A stretch of 64,000 nucleotides of DNA from Mycolicibacterium sp. P1-5 (GTDB lineage Bacteria > Actinomycetota > Actinomycetes > Mycobacteriales > Mycobacteriaceae): contig NZ_NPKT01000014.1 in the NCBI RefSeq assembly GCF_008329565.1, forward strand, positions 97,103 through 161,102. Direction: 5' to 3'. Positions 26,984 to 35,588 of this stretch are shown here, piece after piece. How positions within the stretch are numbered: position 1 is the stretch's first letter; each line of letters begins with the position of its first letter. Made by a program: the position numbers and the translations under genes. Below the pieces are notes generated by a model. The model had not been told where the DNA came from. It was given only the letters and a program-made list of their open reading frames with translations, and searched no databases.

Positions 26984-27787
26984 GTGGACGACGAGTCAGA
27001 CACTGCGGCCGGTCCGCGACGGCGACGAGATCGCCTGCCGCGCAACCGGCAACGTGAACGAGTACTCCAGATGGTGCGTGAGCACGGCGGCGCGATCGAC
27101 GCAGTCGAGCTCGCCTCGAACATCGACTTGCACGTCACCACTGTGCGTTTCCACTTGGACGCATTGTGTGACGAAGGGGCTGTCGAACGCATCCGGATGA
27201 GCCGGAACGGTGTGGGCCGTCCACGCACCGGATACCGCGCCGTCGAGGAGCGCCTGGACTATCGGATACTCGCCGAGATCCTCGCGATGGAACTGGGAGA
27301 GACGGTGCAGGTACGCGCTCAACGTGCCCAGCGCGCCGGTCAGCAGTGGGCCGACCGCATCGCGGATGCGCAGGGCGAAGTCGTTGTCAGCCAGGACGGT
27401 ACGGACCCGGCACAAGCCGGTGACTCGCTGGACCGGGGAGCGGTGCTCGCCAACGCGGTCTTCAACCGGATGGGGTTCGGCTCCGAACTGGCTGCCGAGT
27501 CAGAGCCGTCGGCATCGCTGTCGGCTGACAGTGAGCAGGTCCTCGGGCGCGAGCGGGTCATTCGGCTGCATGCATGCCCCGTACGGGATTTGGCCCGAGC
27601 TCACCCCGAGGTCGGTTGCGGTGTGCACCTGGGGCTGCTGCAGGGTTTGCTCGACCACGCGGCCACCGGTGGACATCAAGACATCGAAGGCGGGGCGCTG
27701 TCGGCCCGACTCGAACCGTTCGTCGAACCCGAACTCTGTATCGCGAGGATGGCGGCCCCGCGCAAGTCCAGGCCTCCTTCCAGCTGA
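26984..27787 (+). CDS. Winged-helix regulator with C-terminal three-cysteine domain, paralogue 3 (SufR-like)
   Basis: A 267-residue regulator. A basic N-terminus (GPRRRRDRLPRNRQRER) precedes the helix-turn-helix ELASNIDLHVTTVRFHLDAL (about 42-62) and a GVGRPRTGY wing. The C-terminal domain has LHACPVRDLARAHPEVGCGV (cysteines 13 apart) and a third cysteine in FVEPELCIARM. Of the three paralogues it is closest to number 1 in this region (VEPDLC/VEPELC). A longer central segment (about 100-190) is its own. GTG 26984 follows AAGGGTGCGG. It is flanked by DUF488 and the truncated globin, and the shared motif precedes both it and the globin, making it the best candidate to bind that motif. Confidence 0.82.
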   Translation: MDDESDTAAGPRRRRDRLPRNRQRERVLQMVREHGGAIDAVELASNIDLHVTTVRFHLDALCDEGAVERIRMSRNGVGRPRTGYRAVEERLDYRILAEILAMELGETVQVRAQRAQRAGQQWADRIADAQGEVVVSQDGTDPAQAGDSLDRGAVLANAVFNRMGFGSELAAESEPSASLSADSEQVLGRERVIRLHACPVRDLARAHPEVGCGVHLGLLQGLLDHAATGGHQDIEGGALSARLEPFVEPELCIARMAAPRKSRPPSS

Positions 27788-27851
27788 TCGATCGCGGCAG
27801 CCCGGCCAGGCGCGTAAAGTCAGCCCTCGATGCGGTTGGCGCGGTCGCGAG

Positions 27852-28301
27852 TCAGATTGGTTGTCGGACAAGGACATCGAGTTCCTCTGAGCTGTCACCG
27901 GTGAGCCGGCGGTGCATCGCTCGGGCGATTCTGGTCGCTTGTATTTTCGCGTGCTCGGCAATCGGGCCTTGATACATCTCGTCGATGGTGGCGTTCCACA
28001 GTTCGAGCCAGCGCAGGAAGTGACGGGAGGTGAGCGCATGCCGGCGATGGACAGGCTGATGGGCACGTAGCGCGCTGCCCGTGTAGAGCCCTGCCCGGAA
28101 CAGGACCGTCTGCCAAAAGTCGCACATGACCGGAAGATGCGATTCGAGGCCCTTCATCCGCACCTCGGTGAATGGCTCCGCAAGGACGTCGTCGACGAGG
28201 ACCTGGCCGTAGAAGCGACGCAGCAGTGCCTCGACGTCGTCGCGATCGGCTAGATCCAGCCGCGCCGACTCGGCCGTTCGAGGTGCCCAGGTGACATCCA
28301 T
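27852..28301 (-). CDS. Group III truncated hemoglobin
   Basis: A 149-residue globin of the 2-on-2 truncated fold. Features are VEALLRRFYGQVLVDDVLAE at helix A/B, ESHLPVMCDFWQTVLFRAG (helix E region) and the proximal histidine in HALTSRHFLRWLELW (about 90-104). Group III globins bind oxygen and NO and protect against nitrosative stress in, for example, Campylobacter. Its role here is inferred from the family and from its hemerythrin, DUF2249 and oxidase neighbours. Site C lies 20 bases before its start. It is convergent with regulator paralogue 3. Confidence 0.85.
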   Translation of the reverse strand: MDVTWAPRTAESARLDLADRDDVEALLRRFYGQVLVDDVLAEPFTEVRMKGLESHLPVMCDFWQTVLFRAGLYTGSALRAHQPVHRRHALTSRHFLRWLELWNATIDEMYQGPIAEHAKIQATRIARAMHRRLTGDSSEELDVLVRQPI

Positions 28302-28320
28302 ATCGCTCCCTCTGGCATCA

Positions 28321-28350
28321 CATTTAAACGATTATGCTCCTCTATATTAA
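28321..28350 (-). promoter_or_regulatory. Shared AT-rich promoter/operator motif, site C (upstream of truncated globin)
   Basis: On the minus strand: TAATATAGAGGA (28349-28338), GCATA (28337-28333) and GTTTAAAT (28329-28322). The first 12 bases are identical to site B and the rest differ by few changes. It faces the globin gene and ends 20 bases before its ATG. Confidence 0.65.
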
Positions 28351-28446
28351 CAATCTTCTCCAGCTTGGATAGGTCCCTGTCGTGCTGATCACTAGCTGAT
28401 CAGAGGAATCGCCGACCGAGGAACAAGCCGCCTTGAGCAGATAGTA

Positions 28447-28478
28447 GAAAGAGCCCCGGACTAATCCGGGGCTCTTTC
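28447..28478 (-). terminator. Terminator of tRNA-Lys
   Basis: GAAAGAGCCCCGGA (28447-28460) pairs perfectly over 14 bases with TCCGGGGCTCTTTC (28465-28478), with loop CTAA. It directly follows the tRNA on the minus strand, with pyrimidine-rich TACTAT after the stem. Confidence 0.85.
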
Positions 28479-28483
28479 TGCTG

Positions 28484-28556
<73 letters not shown>

Positions 28557-28720
28557 GTTACCGCGTCAGCGACAATAACAAACACCACAGCCGAACATGA
28601 AATCCAGTTGATGGTCTTGCCTGAGCCGCTGATCTGCGCAGTCGCCACCAGCCTAGGGGTTCCCTTAGACTATTGCCAAACATTCCCAGCGTTCACACAG
28701 CTAGCAAGATTGAGGGCGGT

Positions 28721-29935
28721 ATGTGGCAGGTCGGCACGGTGAACCGGCCGTGGTCTGGGCTGGCCGCCTTCGCGACCATCCCCGCCCTGCTGATCGGGCT
28801 CAGCGGGTGCGGCAGCAGTGAGTCGGCGCCCGCGCCGGCGAAGGTCATCGCCGACAAGGGCACACCGTACGGCGACCTGCTCATTCCTCAGCTGACGGCG
28901 TCGGTCAAGGACGGTGCGGTTGACGTGCCGCTGGACCGTCCGGTGACGGTGAGCGCCACCGGCGGGGTGCTCGGCGCGGTGACGATGGTCAACGAGTCCG
29001 GCAAGCAGGTGACCGGGACGCTGAGCCCCGACGGCGTGACCTGGTCGACGAGCGAACCGCTGGGCTACAACAAGAGCTACACGCTGAGCGCTCAGTCGCT
29101 CGGCCTGGGCGGCGTGACGACCGAGAATCTGACCTTCGAGACGCAGTCGCCGGAAAACCTGACCATGCCGTACCTGCTACCCGCCGACGGTCAGGTGGTC
29201 GGCGTCGGCCAGCCGATCGCCGTGCGCTTCGACGAGAACATCCCCAATCGCGCAGCAGCCGAACGTGCAATCAAGGTGACCACGAATCCGCCCGTCGAGG
29301 GTGCCTTCTATTGGCTGAACAATCGCGAGGTGCGCTGGCGCCCACAGAACTTCTGGAAGCCGGGCACCACCGTCGATGTTCAGGCCAATACGTACGGCGT
29401 TGATCTCGGCGACGGGGTGTTCGGACAGCAGAACCTGACATCGCGATTCACCATCGGTGACGAGGTGATCGCGACCGCCGACGACAACACCAAGCAGCTG
29501 ACCGTCCGGCGCAACGGCGAAATCATCAGGACCATTCCGATCTCGATGGGCAAGAGCGGCACGCCGACCAACAACGGCGTCTACATCGTCGGGGACCGGC
29601 TCTCCCACATGATCATGGATTCGTCGACTTACGGCGTTCCGTCCAACTCGCCCAACGGGTATCGCACCGAGGTTGACTGGGCCACCCAGATGTCCTACAG
29701 CGGCATCTACGTCCACTCCGCGCCGTGGTCGGTCGGTGCACAGGGTTACTCCAACACCAGCCACGGCTGCCTGAACGTCAGTCCGAGCAACGCCCGTTGG
29801 TTCTATGACAACACCAAGCGGGGCGATATCGTCGAGGTGCGCAACACCGTCGGCTCGACGCTGCCGGGCACCGAGGGCCTCGGCGATTGGAACATTCCAT
29901 GGCAACAGTGGAAAGCCGGGAACGCCAACTCCTAG
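28721..29935 (+). CDS. ldtB: L,D-transpeptidase (LdtMt2/Rv2518c-like lipoprotein)
   Basis: A 404-residue exported peptidoglycan cross-linking enzyme making 3-3 bonds. The N-terminal signal ends in the lipobox LIGLSGCGSS, so it is a predicted lipoprotein. Two Ig-like domains (about 45-140 and 145-250) precede the YkuD catalytic domain, whose SHGCLNVSPSNARWF motif has the catalytic C350 and H348. ATG 28721 follows GAGGGCGGT; an upstream in-frame TTG (28673) is unlikely. The family is the target of carbapenems in mycobacteria. It overlaps the convergent next gene by 4 bases. Its position downstream of the Rv2520c homologue agrees with M. tuberculosis. Confidence 0.95.
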   Translation: MWQVGTVNRPWSGLAAFATIPALLIGLSGCGSSESAPAPAKVIADKGTPYGDLLIPQLTASVKDGAVDVPLDRPVTVSATGGVLGAVTMVNESGKQVTGTLSPDGVTWSTSEPLGYNKSYTLSAQSLGLGGVTTENLTFETQSPENLTMPYLLPADGQVVGVGQPIAVRFDENIPNRAAAERAIKVTTNPPVEGAFYWLNNREVRWRPQNFWKPGTTVDVQANTYGVDLGDGVFGQQNLTSRFTIGDEVIATADDNTKQLTVRRNGEIIRTIPISMGKSGTPTNNGVYIVGDRLSHMIMDSSTYGVPSNSPNGYRTEVDWATQMSYSGIYVHSAPWSVGAQGYSNTSHGCLNVSPSNARWFYDNTKRGDIVEVRNTVGSTLPGTEGLGDWNIPWQQWKAGNANS

Positions 29936-31218
29936 AGCGGCTGGCCGAAAGCTCGGACGAACGACAGTACGCGCGGCGAAAGGTGCGGGGGAGACCACGG
30001 CTCCTGTATGGATCCGGGCGCGGATTTCAGGGCGTCCAAACCCTTTTGGCCGCCGAATCGACCGATCAAGTCCTTGACCGCCGCGACGTCGTCGGCAACA
30101 GTCGGATACATGATCGTGTCGATCTGCGCTTGCAAGGCGTTCATCTTCGGTTGAATCGCGTTGATCATGTCCAACACGCTCGGATCGCGAGTCATCACCG
30201 CGAGCTCGTTGGGCGCGAGCCACTTCGAGTTCGGCTGATCGGCGCGCAAGGCCATATGTTGACGATCCAGATGAACGTCCACATGCGGCTCGCCGAGCCG
30301 ACGGGCGGTGAACTGGTACCGCAGCGCTGCACCGTCGTTGTGCTGTAACCAATGGTGCAGCTCGCTCAGCCATCGGTAGTCGAACGACGACCGCTTCAAG
30401 TCGTCGAACAGCGCGCTGACCGCCTCGGCCTGGGTGCTGTTGTGGCCAAAGGCTTTCGCTGCGTTCTCGACCGAATGCTCTCGGTGGTCGTGCAGCGCGC
30501 CGGTGACCGACGTCAACGCCGCACCGATCTTGCGCCGGCGCTCCTCGGTGATGCCACCATCGAACGTGGACCCGTGGGTGGATTGTAGATCGAGCATGAT
30601 CCCGGCCACGACATCGGCCAAAGTATCGATCTCGACGCTGATGTGCTGCAACAGGTCTCGGTTGACCATTGCACGCAATCGGCCGTATGCCTCGCGGTAC
30701 CGCTTGTTCTCGGTATCGGTGAGTGCACAGACCTTGTCGAACATGATCCCGGTGTCCACCGTCGGCCGTGCACCGGAGGCTTGCAGGCTGTTCACCAGCT
30801 CGGTGCGGCGGGCGTTGACCTCGTCGGTCGGCGGCGCACCCACCTCTAACCAGCTCCCGCACTCTCGCCGGAGCGCACCCAGGCAGTGCTTGAGCGAGGC
30901 GTGCATCGCCGTGAGAGTCATGCGGTCGCGCACGTCGGCTGTGCGGTAATAATCGAGCGTCGCCGACGTCATCGCGTGTGCCAAGGCCTGGAGGGCGCCG
31001 AGAACCACCAGGACGGCGGGGTCGGCCGCCGGCGGGGGATCCGCGGCCGCGGCGCTCTGCCAGATCTCCCAAGCCTCGGCGCAATAGTCGAAGGGATTGT
31101 CGGCGTCGATCGCATCGAGGACAGCACAGAAGGCATCGAGTCGGTTCGACCAGACCCTCAGACGCCCGGTGTCGGCCGCGAAACCCCCGGATTCGCTGAC
31201 TGCGTAGTGACCGTCCAT
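29932..31218 (-). CDS. Hypothetical protein (428 aa) with duplicated-family N-terminal domain
   Basis: A 428-residue soluble protein of unknown function. Residues 18-125 (WSNRLDAFCAVLDAIDADN... CAEAWEIWQSAAAADPP... RDRMTLTAMHASL... RRECGSW) match most of the 152-residue protein encoded at 31440-31898. Residues about 150-300 are mostly helical, followed by a region rich in His and Asp (RLGEPHVDVHLDRQHMALRA) and the tail PRVLSFVRAFGQPL. There is no signal peptide or membrane helix. I recognise no named family; it may be mycobacteria-specific. Codon use looks native. Confidence 0.75.
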   Translation of the reverse strand: MDGHYAVSESGGFAADTGRLRVWSNRLDAFCAVLDAIDADNPFDYCAEAWEIWQSAAAADPPPAADPAVLVVLGALQALAHAMTSATLDYYRTADVRDRMTLTAMHASLKHCLGALRRECGSWLEVGAPPTDEVNARRTELVNSLQASGARPTVDTGIMFDKVCALTDTENKRYREAYGRLRAMVNRDLLQHISVEIDTLADVVAGIMLDLQSTHGSTFDGGITEERRRKIGAALTSVTGALHDHREHSVENAAKAFGHNSTQAEAVSALFDDLKRSSFDYRWLSELHHWLQHNDGAALRYQFTARRLGEPHVDVHLDRQHMALRADQPNSKWLAPNELAVMTRDPSVLDMINAIQPKMNALQAQIDTIMYPTVADDVAAVKDLIGRFGGQKGLDALKSAPGSIQEPWSPPHLSPRVLSFVRAFGQPL

Positions 31219-31227
31219 GCTGCAACT

Positions 31228-31312
31228 CTCCCCCAGCTAAGTGATGCAGTTATTACTCGACGGTAACTCATGTTCGAATATTTATCCCGCTTAACTGCGT
31301 CAGACGGGGGAG
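31228..31312. promoter_or_regulatory. Nested inverted repeats upstream of the 428-aa gene
   Basis: Outer arms CTCCCCC (31228-31234) and GGGGGAG (31306-31312) are perfect. Inner arms TGATGCAGTTA (31242-31252) and TAACTGCGTCA (31292-31302) match at 10 of 11. The 39 bases between are AT-rich. This may be a paired operator with a promoter inside it, or an RNA structure. Confidence 0.4.
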
Positions 31313-31439
31313 ATATTTACCGTTTCACGGTCCCGAAGGGGCGGACCGACGGTCGTGGAGCGCGCCGAGGCCGGAATCGATCCGCTGGTCAGACCGGGCA
31401 TCTGTCCGGTCCGCTCGGGGCCGAAACAAATCGTTGGCG

Positions 31440-31898
31440 CTAGGCCGAAAGCTGGTTACCGAACGTGGTTGCAACCTGCAATCCGGCCATCGCGACGACA
31501 CTCATCGCCTTGACTGCGGCCGGCGCGGGCAAACCATCGTGCCGCCACCGTTCGCATTCACGACGAACCCCGTCCAACTCATCGATCAGCGACGCGTGGA
31601 CCGCCGAGAGCGTCAGCCGATCCGCGCCCTTGGGGGTGCTGTGATGATCTCGGGCCGCGGACGTCATCGCCTCGGCCAACACCTCAATTACGCCCAGAAC
31701 CAGAAGCATTGCCGGATCGGTGGCCGACGGAGGATCGGCGATTGCTGCGCTCTCCCAGATGTCCCACGCGTCCTCGCAGAAGGAGTAGGCGTCGTCGGTG
31801 TCGATCGCACCAAGCGCGGTGACGAAGGCGTCAAGCCGATCGACCCATGCAGCTAGTTGCTGCGAACCATCGAATTTAGCGAATCCGTCAACACTCAT
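31440..31898 (-). CDS. Hypothetical protein (152 aa), paralogue of the 428-aa protein's N-terminus
   Basis: A 152-residue helical protein. WVDRLDAFVTALGAIDTDD, CEDAWDIWESAAIADPP, RLTLSAVHASL and RRECERW align with residues 18-125 of the 428-residue product at 29932-31218, about 45% identical by eye. It ends with a short separate tail (VAMAGLQVATTFGNQLSA). No known function. Same strand as its paralogue with 221 bases between, so the pair arose by tandem duplication with loss or gain of the C-terminal part. Confidence 0.75.
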   Translation of the reverse strand: MSVDGFAKFDGSQQLAAWVDRLDAFVTALGAIDTDDAYSFCEDAWDIWESAAIADPPSATDPAMLLVLGVIEVLAEAMTSAARDHHSTPKGADRLTLSAVHASLIDELDGVRRECERWRHDGLPAPAAVKAMSVVAMAGLQVATTFGNQLSA

Positions 31899-32225
31899 CC
31901 CTCGGGTCCCTTCGCGATATGCGTCCCCCGAGACGCCAAGCGGTTGATCACGTCTATACCCCGTCGGAAAGCTTTTGAATCATCAATATTTGCCAGCTGC
32001 AATCCGAAGGCCAGAAGGGTGGGCGTCTGGCGCGATCTCACAACCTTCGGGAGGCACAGCCGGCCCGGCTAGGGAAAACGCATGCTTCGTGATCAGGGAA
32101 CTATTAGCTCGCTCGTGCCGGGTCGACCTACGCTTCCGTAACTAGCCGGCGACATTTTCTCATCTGTCACAAACCGCCGCGACACGTTAGGCAAGCTCGT
32201 CAATGGGTTACACGCAGCAATGAGA

Positions 32226-32261
32226 CCCGCCACGGCAGGGGGATAGGGGGGCCGTGGCGGG
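32226..32261. terminator. Orphan hairpin
   Basis: CCCGCCACGGC (32226-32236) pairs perfectly with GCCGTGGCGGG (32251-32261). No protein gene ends within 300 bases on the plus strand, so it might close an unannotated small RNA. Confidence 0.4.
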
Positions 32262-32311
32262 CCTCTCCATGTCAACGCTGTTTAGACGAGTGCGGTTCCC
32301 GGGAGGAGCGC

Positions 32312-32346
32312 AAAAAAAGTCAGGGGCCCCTGAAAGGGCCCCTGAC
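32312..32346 (-). terminator. Intrinsic terminator of tRNA-His
   Basis: On the minus strand GTCAGGGGCCC pairs with GGGCCCCTGAC (plus-strand arms 32319-32329 and 32336-32346) and is followed by seven T residues (plus-strand A-run 32312-32318). A classic Rho-independent terminator, 7 bases after the tRNA. Confidence 0.92.
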
Positions 32347-32352
32347 CTGCAG

Positions 32353-32426
32353 GGTGGCTGACGGGACTCGAACCCGCGACAGCCAGGATCACAACCTGGT
32401 GCTCTACCAACTGAACTACAGCCACC
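32353..32426 (-). tRNA. hisT: tRNA-His (anticodon GTG)
   Basis: A cloverleaf on the minus strand with acceptor GTGGCTG/CAGCCAC, the extra G-1 facing discriminator C typical of tRNA-His, D-arm TAGTTCAGTTGGTAGAGC, anticodon GTG in GGTTGTGATCC, and T-loop GGTTCGAGTCC. Located just downstream of orn on the same strand, as in M. tuberculosis. Confidence 0.96.
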
Positions 32427-32468
32427 ATCGCCGCAAACCGTCCGAAGGCGGCAGCAGCGTCGTCGATA

Positions 32469-33113
32469 CTAGCCGTTGTCGGGCACTACAGCCGAATCCG
32501 TTTCGCCCAGCTCTTCGATCTCGCCCGCAGCGGCAGCGATCTCGCTGGTAGAGGGCCCCGGCTGAGACACGAACGCGGTGCGCCGGTAGTACTTGAGCTC
32601 GCGGATCGACTCCCGGATGTCGGCCAGTGCGCGGTGCGCGAGCCCTTTTTCCGGTTGGCCGTAGTAGATCCGCGGATACCAGCGCCGGCATAGCTCCTTG
32701 ATCGAGCTGACGTCGATCATGCGGTAGTGCAGGTAGTTGTCCAGCGTCGGCATGTCCCGGGCGATGAAGCCGCGGTCAGTCGCGATCGAATTACCGGCCA
32801 GGGGCGCGGTCTTGGCCTGCTTCACGTGGGAGCGGATGTAGTCCATGACGAGCTCCTCGGCGGCAGGGACGTCGATGGCCGACGCGCGAACCTCCTCGGT
32901 CAGCCCGGACCGGCTGTGCATCTGGGCAACCACCTCGATCATGCCGTCCAGCGCCTCGTCGTCGGCGTGGATCACGACGTCGATGCCCTCACCAAGGACA
33001 TTGAGCTCAGCGTCGGTCACCAGGGCGGCGATCTCGATCAGCTTGTCGGTCCTCAGGTCGAGCCCGGTCATCTCGCAGTCGATCCACACCAATTCTTCAC
33101 GCACAGCGCTCAA
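32469..33113 (-). CDS. orn: Oligoribonuclease
   Basis: A 214-residue DEDDh 3'-5' exonuclease that degrades RNA oligomers of 2-5 nucleotides, including pGpG from cyclic-di-GMP. The catalytic acids D12 and E14 are in WIDCEMTGLD, the third in APLAGNSIATDRGFI and the last His/Asp in GLAHRALADIRESI. A C-terminal Ala/Glu-rich tail of about 30 residues extends beyond the usual length. Paired with tRNA-His as in other mycobacteria. Confidence 0.95.
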   Translation of the reverse strand: MSAVREELVWIDCEMTGLDLRTDKLIEIAALVTDAELNVLGEGIDVVIHADDEALDGMIEVVAQMHSRSGLTEEVRASAIDVPAAEELVMDYIRSHVKQAKTAPLAGNSIATDRGFIARDMPTLDNYLHYRMIDVSSIKELCRRWYPRIYYGQPEKGLAHRALADIRESIRELKYYRRTAFVSQPGPSTSEIAAAAGEIEELGETDSAVVPDNG

Positions 33114-33178
33114 CCCTAAGCCCCCGCCGGCTTGTAGTGTCGTAGCGGCTACGACCCGAGCGACGACGGAGGCGGCCC

Positions 33179-34774
33179 ATGAGCAGCGAATCGACAGCGA
33201 CTCCTGCCCAGCAGATCGCGGCCGGGTACGCGACCACCGGGCCGGCGCTCCACCTCGGCTCGGTCGTCGTCGATGGTGTGGCCGATCCGGCGGCGCAGGT
33301 CCGCATCCCGCTGGCCATGGTCAATCGGCACGGTCTCGTCGCCGGTGCTACCGGCACGGGCAAGACCAAGACGCTGCAGGTGATCGCCGAGCAGCTGTCT
33401 GCCGCCGGGGTACCGGTGATGATGGCCGACGTCAAGGGCGACCTGTCCGGACTGATGCGACCGGGGGAGTCCGGTGATCGAACCCTGCAGCGCGCCAAGG
33501 ACACCGGCGACGATGGCTGGACAGCCGCGCAGTTCCCGGTCGAGTTCCTATCGCTGGGCACCGGTGGTACCGGCGTCCCGGTGCGCGCCACGATCTCGGC
33601 GTTCGGGCCGATCCTGTTGTCAAAGGTGTTGGGGCTCAACCCAACCCAGGAGTCGACGCTCGGGCTGATCTTCCACTGGGCCGACCAGCAAGGACTCCCG
33701 CTGCTGGATCTCAAGGACCTGCGCTCAGTGATCACTTATCTGACCAGTGACGAGGGCAAGGAGACGCTGAAGACGATCGGCGGGGTGTCTACCCAGACCG
33801 CGGGCGTCATCCTGCGTGCCTTGGTGAATCTCGAGGCTGAGGGCGGCGATACGTTTTTCGGGGAGCCAGAGATCGATCCCGACGATCTGCTGCGTGTCGA
33901 CGCGCAGGGCCGCGGCGTGATCACGCTGCTCGAGCTCGGCGACCAGGCGGCCCGGCCGGTGATGTTCTCGACGTTCCTGATGTGGGTGCTGGCGGACCTG
34001 TTCACCTATCTGCCGGAGGTCGGTGACGTCGACAAGCCCAAACTCGTGTTCTTCTTCGACGAGGCCCACCTGCTGTTCAACGATGCCTCGAAGGCGTTTC
34101 TGCAGCAGGTCGAGCAGACGGTCAAGCTGATCCGCTCGAAGGGCGTCGGCGTTTTCTTCTGCACCCAGTTGCCCACCGATGTGCCCAATGACGTTCTCTC
34201 GCAACTGGGTGCACGTATCCAGCACGCGTTGCGGGCATTTACCCCCGACGATCAGAAGGCGCTGTCGAAGACAGTGCGTACTTATCCGAAGACACAGTTC
34301 TACGATCTGGAAACGGATTTGACGTCGTTGGGGATCGGCGAGGCCATCGTCACGGTGCTCTCTGAACGGGGCGCGCCGACGCCGGTGGCGTGGACCCGAC
34401 TGCGTCCGCCGCAGTCGTTGATGGACACGATCGGGCCGGACGCCATCAAAGCTGCAGCGCAATCAAGTTCGCTGTTCGCCAAGTACGGTCAGACCGTCGA
34501 CCGCGAGTCCGCTTACGAGAAGCTGGCGGCGAAACTCGCGCCGCCGCCGCCGCCGCAGCAGCAACAGGAGCCCGAGCCCGTCGACCTTCCGCCGATTATG
34601 CCCACCGGGATCGACCTGCCGCCGATGCCACCACCGGAGAAGGCCGAGCCGGGTGTGCTGGATCAGGTGATGAACAGCCCCGCATTCAAGAGCGCGATGC
34701 GCTCGGCGGGCACGGTGATCGGCCGCGAGATCACCCGCAGTATCTTCGGGACCGGGCGGCGCCGCAGGCGCTAG
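33179..34774 (+). CDS. HerA-like ATPase (DUF853), Rv2510c-like
   Basis: A 531-residue P-loop ATPase of the DUF853/HerA-FtsK group. Walker A is VAGATGTGKTKTLQ (about 52-65), Walker B LVFFFDEAHLLF (about 288-299), and an arginine-finger-like region follows at QLGARIQHALRAF. Probably a hexameric DNA- or protein-remodelling motor; the cellular role is unknown. The C-terminal region is proline-rich (PPPPPQQQQEPEP). Start 33179 is supported by domain length. It overlaps the convergent cmrA gene by 4 bases. Confidence 0.9.
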   Translation: MSSESTATPAQQIAAGYATTGPALHLGSVVVDGVADPAAQVRIPLAMVNRHGLVAGATGTGKTKTLQVIAEQLSAAGVPVMMADVKGDLSGLMRPGESGDRTLQRAKDTGDDGWTAAQFPVEFLSLGTGGTGVPVRATISAFGPILLSKVLGLNPTQESTLGLIFHWADQQGLPLLDLKDLRSVITYLTSDEGKETLKTIGGVSTQTAGVILRALVNLEAEGGDTFFGEPEIDPDDLLRVDAQGRGVITLLELGDQAARPVMFSTFLMWVLADLFTYLPEVGDVDKPKLVFFFDEAHLLFNDASKAFLQQVEQTVKLIRSKGVGVFFCTQLPTDVPNDVLSQLGARIQHALRAFTPDDQKALSKTVRTYPKTQFYDLETDLTSLGIGEAIVTVLSERGAPTPVAWTRLRPPQSLMDTIGPDAIKAAAQSSSLFAKYGQTVDRESAYEKLAAKLAPPPPPQQQQEPEPVDLPPIMPTGIDLPPMPPPEKAEPGVLDQVMNSPAFKSAMRSAGTVIGREITRSIFGTGRRRRR

Positions 34775-35577
34775 TCGCCACCCAGCTTCTTGTACACCGC
34801 GCCGACGATCGGCGTGACGATCGAGCGAGGCGCGTATCCCGAGGCGACCGACATCGCCTTGGACGTCAGCCCAGGTACAACCCGCATCTTGTTGTGCTCC
34901 AACCCATTCAGCGAGATCCGCGCGGTGTACTCGGTGTTGATCCACAAGAAGTCGGGTATCAGTCGCTCGACCAGTGACTGCTCTGCCTCGTCGGGCAACT
35001 CGGTGCGCACAGGGCCGGGGGCCAGCACCGTCACGTGCACGCCGGAGCTCTTCAGTTCGCCGCGCAGTGACTCGCTGAACGTGTTGACGAATGCCTTGGT
35101 CGCGGCATAGGTGGAGTTGTTCGGGATGGGGGAGTTCCCGGCAGCCGACCCCGAGATCAGGATGCCGCCGGCCTTGCGGGCGACCATCCGTGGCAGGACC
35201 GCCAGCACCAGATCGTGCACACCGAGCACGTTGAGCTGAACCTGCGCGCGCTCGGCCGCCGGGTCCAACTTCGACACCGGCCCGAACGTGGCCGTGCCCG
35301 CGTTGGCGCACAGGATCGAGATCTCCCGCCCTGCGAGCTCGTCGGCGAAGGCGGTCCGAGCCTCCGGGTCGGCGAGATCGACCGCGCGCACCTCGACGTT
35401 GACGCGGTAGCGCTCGGTAAGACGCGCTGCCAGCTCGGCCAGGACGTCACCCCGGCGGGCGGTGATGATCAGGTGGTGGCCGCGGGCTGCGAGTTCGGTG
35501 GCCAGCGCCTCGCCGATGCCTTGTGAGGCACCGGTGACGACGGCTCGACTGGCCGGGGAGGGAGCGGGTACTGGCAT
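34771..35577 (-). CDS. cmrA: Short-chain reductase, mycolate reductase CmrA (Rv2509-like)
   Basis: A 268-residue classical SDR. The cofactor motif is VTGASQGIGEALATEL, the catalytic serine is in LISGSAAGNSP and the Tyr/Lys pair in STYAATKAF. Homologues in this location (Rv2509, MSMEG_4722 and corynebacterial CmrA) reduce the 3-oxo group of newly condensed mycolic-acid precursors; synteny with orn and the HerA-like gene supports that identity. ATG 35577 fits family length; upstream extension residues are not SDR-like. Divergent from the MFS gene by 11 bases. Confidence 0.88.
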   Translation of the reverse strand: MPVPAPSPASRAVVTGASQGIGEALATELAARGHHLIITARRGDVLAELAARLTERYRVNVEVRAVDLADPEARTAFADELAGREISILCANAGTATFGPVSKLDPAAERAQVQLNVLGVHDLVLAVLPRMVARKAGGILISGSAAGNSPIPNNSTYAATKAFVNTFSESLRGELKSSGVHVTVLAPGPVRTELPDEAEQSLVERLIPDFLWINTEYTARISLNGLEHNKMRVVPGLTSKAMSVASGYAPRSIVTPIVGAVYKKLGGD

Positions 35578-35588
35578 GGGGCAATCGT

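Larger units (their letters stand above)
31899..32352. other. 454-base stretch without a protein gene
   Basis: It contains the hairpin at 32226-32261 and the tRNA-His terminator at 32312-32346. Open frames on both strands here are short and show no ribosome site or family signal. A small RNA ending at 32261 is possible. Confidence 0.5.

Noticed and set aside
29177..31225. A 682-codon open frame on the minus strand
   Set aside because: It is Arg/Pro-rich, runs opposite ldtB and in another frame of the 428-residue gene; GC-rich DNA gives long shadow frames. The 428-residue frame has coherent helices and a paralogue.
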